In this document: positions 58,213 through 64,000 of the stretch, piece by piece | How the letters are laid out: the number at the start of each line of letters is the position of its first letter | Position numbering within the stretch: position 1 is the first letter of the stretch | NCBI GenBank assembly: GCA_963920665.1 | Contig: OY987264.1 | Location: 34,576,906 to 34,640,905 of the forward strand | Source of the DNA: Straminergon stramineum | Lineage: Eukaryota; Streptophyta; Bryopsida; Hypnales; Calliergonaceae | DNA length: 64,000 nt | Reading direction: 5' to 3' | Translations under genes and position numbers: made by a program | The notes under the pieces: generated by a model | What the model saw: the letters and a program-made list of their open reading frames with translations, nothing else | Databases searched by the model: none | Told to the model about the DNA's origin: nothing

Positions 58213-61200
58213 CTATTTTGGAACTATAATGATTCCTGCTCGAACTAGGAGTACCTTTAGTTCATTGAAGCTATAACTAGGTGCATGAATGAATTTGTCT
58301 TCATAGATGTCCATCTTGCAAAAGTACCTATACAAGTAGTACAAGTGTTTGCAATTCACGTGTTGCTGTCGACCTCCAATAGCTGAAATAGCCATATTCA
58401 TGAAGTCCGGGCATGTGCATGTGGGGAACATACCCACTGTAATTCGATAAATGTTTTGGGTACTGTTTGTCCCTGTCTCAAGCGCCACTATTGCACCAAG
58501 GCCTGGGAAAGGGAGCAAGATGACTCCCACTATTTGCCCTCTAACATTTGCTGCACTTTCCCACTTGTTCCATTGTTTCGTAGTTGGTGCATTGGCTATC
58601 CTCCGAATGGTTCGATTGTTCCTAACTGTTGGATATGCATTCGGGTTCTTAGGCGTTGGTTGGTCATACAATACAGTTTGGAAAACCTTCGACATGGTGA
58701 ACAGTCACCGTGGGGACAATGTCGGCCTTTCTTGAAGGTGGAAGTCTGCATGTTGCAGCAGCAGAGTCTCCTCCCTATTGAGGTTGGTCCCACTGAGAAC
58801 GGGCCACACCTCTGGTACCTCAAGCCAATCAATGACCCACTTCCTTTTCATACCTTTTACACATCGTTCAATGTCATCCCAACAAAACTAGAAGTTGACC
58901 ACCACCTCCCGCTTGCTTCCATAATCTTCTTTCCTGCCTCAATAGGTTGGTGATGGTGTTCCCTTCCTTCCCCTTGCGATTTTGGAGGCGCACCTGATGC
59001 TGGTGGTTTGTTGTTGAGCGTGGCATTTTGCATTGGACTTGTGGCTGATCCTAGTAATGTGCCACTTGGAGGTGTCACAGTCACTTTCAAATGCCGTAGT
59101 GACATGTTTAGGGTTCTGGGTTTGAGGTTGTTCACTTGGGCCCTCCAAAGATTGAAGAGAAGCTATTGTGGACTTGGTTCTCACACGCGGCTGAGAGAAG
59201 TTCACTTTGTCTGGTCTACGTGAATCTCCGGCATCACCGATGGGTATGTCCAACTTCCTCTTCGTGCTCCCAAAGATTTCCTCTCCTTCCAAGTGTGGTA
59301 TTCTTGTTCCCACCCCCTCTGCTCCAGGCAATGTGTTCAACACTTCTGCAATTTTCTTCAGACATCCACTTTTTCTTGCAGCTCTAAGTTTTAGCTCCCC
59401 CTTGGACAGCCCTGATCTAAATGCATGTCCTCTCAGGTATGACTGATAGTTGGTCATTTGCATCCATGCACGAATGCTGTCATCGCAAGTTGCATCGAAG
59501 AGGTTGTTTCCTCGCTTTCCCAACATTTGAAGCCATTTGTTGTGAATCGTTTCGGACAAATTGCAGAAAGGTAAGCCGGTCATCTCCTCCAAACTCAATT
59601 TCTACAAATCCACCCATCCATAATACATGAGTGAGGACATCCAATCTCATATGCGAGGGTTAATAGCCCATGTGATCATCCCAGGCTCATTGCAAATGTA
59701 TGAACCTCATTTGGTTACACAGCAAGACGTTTGTCAATGTAAAAATACAAAAGAAATTCTTTTCTCTATGAATGAGTACTACAAGAGATGTCTACTTAGG
59801 AGGAAAAAGACTGACATGAGATTCTCTAGAGGGGGGCCAAGAGCTCCTTCTTCAGTGGTAGTTTTTAAAAAAAAAGAAACATTTGGGAGCCCAAAACCTT
59901 CAGTCGGATCCGACTGAGGTCTAGGTGCCCTATCCTTGAACCCCTCATTTGGGTCCCCCCTCACATGCTCATCCATAAATTCATAAAAGTTAAAAGTAAT
60001 TCCTACAGGAATATTATGAATCAAAGTCGCCAAATACATACCCCTAAGTTTGGAGGGTACACCTCTATTTATCAACAACCGCTTTAGATAGAGAAGAATG
60101 GATACTTCAAAATCAACTTACAAAGTCACTTACCATAGTCATGAAGCCTCCCCATTGTAGGTATCGAAAATGCCTGAAGGCCAGCCAATGGTCCAAGTGA
60201 TGAAGATCTTCTCTTGCAGCACTCGACGACAACCACTAGGATCGAATTGCGAGGTACTGCGTCTTTGTTTCTTCAACAATCTTGGATTCTTTGTATTGTT
60301 TGCAGAGGGTAATGTGTTGTTGTTGGAATGCTTCTTTGATGTGCTTCTGGGTATGCTTGTAGAGCGAACTACTCCAATGCAGCAAACACATCCTCTCTCG
60401 ATTCTCCATTTTCTCATCAGGCAACCTACTTCCATAGACAATCCGCGCCGCATTCCAATTGGCCATCGTGTTATTTGCCATGAATCCTTTGAAGTTAGTG
60501 TGTTCCACTCCGTGTCTTGCGCATGACCGTATTTAGAGATCTCCAGAATTGGACTTGGATCTCCATATTCTCCGATTGCATGTCACAGGTGGCCACAGTC
60601 ATCACTTTTTTGTACTCTGCATCGTACACGTGGCATGCCATGGTGCTCCACTCATTGACGCGTCTGACGTGGTCAAACATTTTCCATGCGTTTTGTAAAT
60701 CTCCTCTAGGCTACATTCGTTTGACAAGGTCCACTCCATTGCCGGGTCCTTCTGTGAGCATTTTGAAGAGGTAGACCTTCTCCCTTCCCTGTCCTGGGAA
60801 GACACTGTCATGTATGAACTCGAACTTTGACTCTTTCTTCATTGTCATGATGTTGTCGATGACCCCCCCCTTGTTGTTGGAGCGAAACGATGAAATGACA
60901 TTCCTAATGTTCAGACTGCTAAGATATTGGAATCGATCCATCACTTCCTCTAGTTCCTCTCCCTTTAACATCTCTTTCTCCCCCTCTTCAGTGTGAAACA
61001 AATAGTTCGTGAGGAACTCTTTGCTAGCGGAGAGTGCAATTGCAGAGTTGGTGGTTGTGGGCGTTTTGGCCACCTACTGTGCAATGAGTCCCGAGATTTT
61101 CTCCGCGGAGTCTTTGTACACACCCTTCGCTACAGGGTGCGTATGATCTCCGAAGTGTATAGCGGCCCTAGTCATTTTTTCATTCTCGCAATATACGTAG

Positions 61201-62291
61201 TATATTCTAGCATCACATGTATTCAAGCACAAGGGGGGGCTCTTGCAAACTTTGCATACTAGAGTACAATCATTGGGAGGACCCCCCCCTTTAGCAAAAG
61301 GGCAGATCGTGTAATCGGTCCACTCTGTTTCGTTCATTTTGGAAGCCCTTTTTACATAATCACATTCGGGATTTTGACAAGCAAGGTGACCGGCGCAGTA
61401 TGACTTACGGAACTTGAGGTTGTCAGAATTGTGAATGTTCGTGGTCATCAGCTTACACCACGGGTGTCCGTCGTACTGCCTATCCATTCCCTCAAGGTTC
61501 TTGGCCGCCGAGGAGCAAGACGCAGATTGACACGAGGGCAATTCGAAGATGATGTCCCTGTTGAAATCAGTCGGCAAGTATCGCACACGGTGGTGCTTCA
61601 CGGCGTTGACATCCATGTTGGATAGTTCATTCCGAGAACACCGTATAGTCGCCAATCTCTTCAAGCACTCCATTATGCTGACTTGTTGAGTCGGTGACGG
61701 GTGCACTGGAGGACGTGACAATAGAGATGGGGTTGGACTACTGGAGGGGGTGTTTGGTTTTGAGTGTGTAGAAGCCTTTTCCCTTGACTCAGAAGGGATC
61801 GAGCGGTGTTGCTTTTCAAGCATCACATTAGGTGACTCCCCTTCCGATTCACTCAACAATTCTATGATTGATTCTAATTTCTCTACCTTCACTGACCATA
61901 GAAGTGTATTGTCAAGTAGCACTGGGAAGACTGAACGAGGTGGACTGGGTGACACCTTGCATGCAACGTATGGCATGTCGACAGTGGAGTTATCTGACTG
62001 TCGATTCCAAATTTCTGTTGAAACCCCTAGCATGGAAAGCGGAAGTCCATAAGCCCTATAGTTCCCTAGGGCTAGGTACCAGCAATGGCCATCTGCATCT
62101 AGACTCTTGACAACCGAAATGGATAGCACCAATTCACCTGACTCGGACAATTTCTCCTCTTCAATGTAGATTGAGGACTCTACAAATCGAAAGCGAACGT
62201 GTAGGAGGTGACTCATGACTTTGGCACGTTCTCCCTCGTCTACAGGAAACACCAGTGGAACATCTTGACCATGCACTCGAACACAAGCCAT
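58213..62291 (-). pseudogene. Mutator-like transposase, nearly full length (copy 3)
   Basis: This is the most complete copy. From MAC at 62,291: unknown N-terminal domain; Ser/Pro linker; VSIMECLKRLA; Cys/His-rich DNA-binding region with CDARIYYVYC...HTHPVAK (GCM/WRKY-like finger, to 61,074). After TAG (61,074-61,076; CAG in copy 2) comes the DDE region with DMQSENMEIQVQFWRSLN. A frameshift near 60,520 precedes GFMANNTMANW, where Asn replaces the Asp of copy 2. A CLLHW helical region follows, then a ~0.5-kb intron ending at the acceptor before 59,601, then the SWIM exon (CTCPDF ... VNCKHLYYLY). More stops: TGA 58,939-58,941 (CGA in copy 1) and TAG 58,888-58,890 (TGG in copy 2). It is inactive. 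An upstream in-frame Met at 62,522 is less likely as start because copy 2 homology begins at MAC. Confidence 0.75.
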
Positions 62292-62920
62292 CCTCACAAA
62301 GCAATGTCTATAGGTGGTTGGAATTCTGAAGGGAGCGTGACTTTGAAAACAGTGAAGGCAACCAAATTTTTGTGGCCTTATGTATATCCTATTTTCATGA
62401 AAGTTAAATGTAGGTGACCAATTAGTAAATTGCAATGAGGGTGTTAATTTTCTCCGTAATGAAGCAAAAGAATCCGCCGCCGTAGGACACCATAATTTTT
62501 GGACTGCCATCTCAAGTTTCATTTATTACGTGTTGGGGACTGTGGAAGCATTGTAACGGCCTGAGCATTAAATTCCAACAGTCCTCTCAATACATGCAAG
62601 AGCTGCTGCCCCTCGACATTGGAAGTTGGACAAAGTTAATTTTGGTGTGCGTTCTTAAAACCTCGAGTTTCATTTAATTGCCCTTTCCCGGCGCATTCAA
62701 AGGTGTACCATGAAATGGAGTTAGTGTCCTTGACGGCTACAGGCAAGAAATTATTTATTGGAATTCACACCCTAATGTCCTATGCCTAGGAAAAACAGTA
62801 GAAGACCTTGAACAATTTGATAAGTCTATTGTGGCATCATACTTGATCCAGTTTTAGTTTATTCATTTCACATACCTTGTGTAGAGGAGAAGGAGGCCTT
62901 ATGTCAACTTCATTCACCCC
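62292..62920. other. Intergenic spacer between transposase and gene B (copy 3)
   Basis: Divergent spacer equivalent to 51,046-51,830. An open frame continues upstream of the transposase Met to 62,522 but lacks homology to copy 2. No promoter element was identified by eye. Confidence 0.4.
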
Positions 62921-63220
62921 ATGCATGTAGACACATGTAGAGTTGAGCCTGAGTTGATTAGCGTGAGGAATAGAAAGAGGCATCGTAGTTTTTTTTTCTC
63001 CTCCTCCAAGGCTTTGAAGAAGTCCAAGATGAACAAGAAGAAGGTAGTGTCCAAGGTTTCTCAATCCACCCCTGGAGAGTTGAGGAAGTCCCTTCGCTTC
63101 GGTGGAGGGAGTAATGTAGAAGAAGAAGGCACTGTATCGAAGAATGTTCCTATGAGTCATGAAATGCCACAGGAGTCTAGAGGTGTCCGAAACCTTGAAG
63201 AAGACAATTGCATCGCCACT
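62921..63220 (+). CDS. Gene B 5' exon (copy 3)
   Basis: An open exon of exactly 100 codons starts at ATG 62,921 and ends at a good splice donor (GTGAGT at 63,221). It is basic, with RNRKRHRS and SSSKALKKSKMNKKK blocks like the copy 2 exon at 51,831, then a Gly/Glu-rich part and an acidic end. A nuclear or nucleic-acid-binding role is a guess from composition. Later exons would lie beyond ~63,700 or outside the window, so integrity of this copy is unknown. Confidence 0.45.
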
Positions 63221-63776
63221 GTGAGTATTTCAATCATTTCTTGTCGTTATGTTATTGACTCTCATCTCTTTTTAGTAGTCCTTTATGTAAAAGAGTGATA
63301 TGATTCCAATAATCTAAGGGTCTAATATGTGTGTCAAAGAAAATGATTAGAGTTGTCGAGAAAGAATACAATCCTAGTTGGACCTCAAATTGGAACAAGC
63401 TCACTGAGATATGTCAGGATAGAATTATAGATAGAGAGAGGAGTATATGAATAGGACTAGGAATTTAGAAAGTTTAATTGCACCAAAGTAAATAAGTTCT
63501 CCATGAAATTTCTTCTAAATACTTTCGCATGCCATGGGGGACCATAAATGTAATTGTCAATTGGAATGTCTCATATCTACCACCGGTCTTAGAAGGGGTT
63601 CAAGGGTGTTCAACCAAGGAGTACTTTATGAAGAATACTTCAAATTTAGCACTGAGATCATGCAGATGTGAAGTAGAAACCGAGAGAAATTTACCCAAAT
63701 CTCAGATGGTCATGGCCACTCTATGAGGCGGCCACATTCTCTCACTGCTTGTAGTTTACGCCGTAATCGACAAAGC

Positions 63777-64000
63777 ATGGCACGCCTTCCCTACGCCACG
63801 CAGTCGCAACGCCGCCAGTTCACCACTTCGACCCAACGAGAGCACCATGCCTCGCAGTCGAGAATGGCCTCTTCCACTGGGCTAGATCATCATCAACAAA
63901 AAACAAAAAAGAGATTTGTTTTTGGGAAGCGGATGGACTTTCTAAATCGAACTACAAGATGTGTCAAAACTCATGGACCATGGGTGGACCAGAGCGGATC
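63777..64000 (+). CDS. Open frame running off the right edge
   Basis: From ATG 63,777 the frame is open for 74 codons to the window end. It is rich in Gln, Arg, Ser and His, then Lys. It lies where later gene B exons of copy 3 are expected but does not obviously match copy 2. It could be coding, part of another insertion, or chance. Confidence 0.25.
   Translation, partial: MARLPYATQSQRRQFTTSTQREHHASQSRMASSTGLDHHQQKTKKRFVFGKRMDFLNRTTRCVKTHGPWVDQSG

Overview
The window reads as nuclear DNA of a land plant, and I lean towards a moss or other bryophyte. It is AT-rich and dominated by transposable elements. It holds a 20-exon leucine-rich-repeat receptor kinase gene with plant splice sites, an interstitial AAACCCT (plant telomere-type) run, CACTA and Mutator-like DNA transposons, and LTR-element remnants. 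The bryophyte lean rests only on my memory of similar kinase-like and SWIM-finger families in mosses. No tRNA, rRNA or CRISPR array was recognised.

Layout. 1-5.6 kb: repeats, namely a duplicated ~0.4 kb block containing a GC-rich 33-bp minisatellite, AT-rich degenerate satellites and four telomere-type units. 5.6-10 kb: a divergent gene pair. On the minus strand is an intact single-exon 777-residue protein with a coiled coil and a RING-H2-like finger. On the plus strand is a kinase-like gene with two in-frame stops. Both share a ~450-bp promoter with mirrored TATA boxes and GC-rich motifs. 11-13.7 kb: 3' part of a transposase (copy 1). 13.7-23.8 kb: LTR-retroelement debris with two related gag-like pseudogenes. 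25.3-36.0 kb: the receptor kinase (minus). Its 20 exons join in frame to 875 codons plus stop, and it is the best functional gene here. 37.4-57.1 kb: copy 2 of a large DNA transposon, split by a 6.7 kb CACTA element and a 1.9 kb LTR-type insertion. 57.1 kb to the end: copy 3 of the same transposon.

The main candidate for something undescribed is this last family. Each fuller copy has a Mutator-like transposase on one strand (unique N-terminus, WRKY/GCM-like zinc finger, DDE region, C-terminal SWIM finger) and a second, unrecognised multi-exon gene (called gene B here) starting a few hundred bases away on the other strand. The transposase end carries a conserved terminus: a purine-rich minisatellite, GTGAGCC-type repeats and a CAACGACGCTAG end motif. 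Copies here are broken. Most stops that can be aligned to an intact sister codon are single C:G to T:A changes, as expected from cytosine deamination in silenced repeats. All functional statements are inferred from sequence read by eye; no database search was run.
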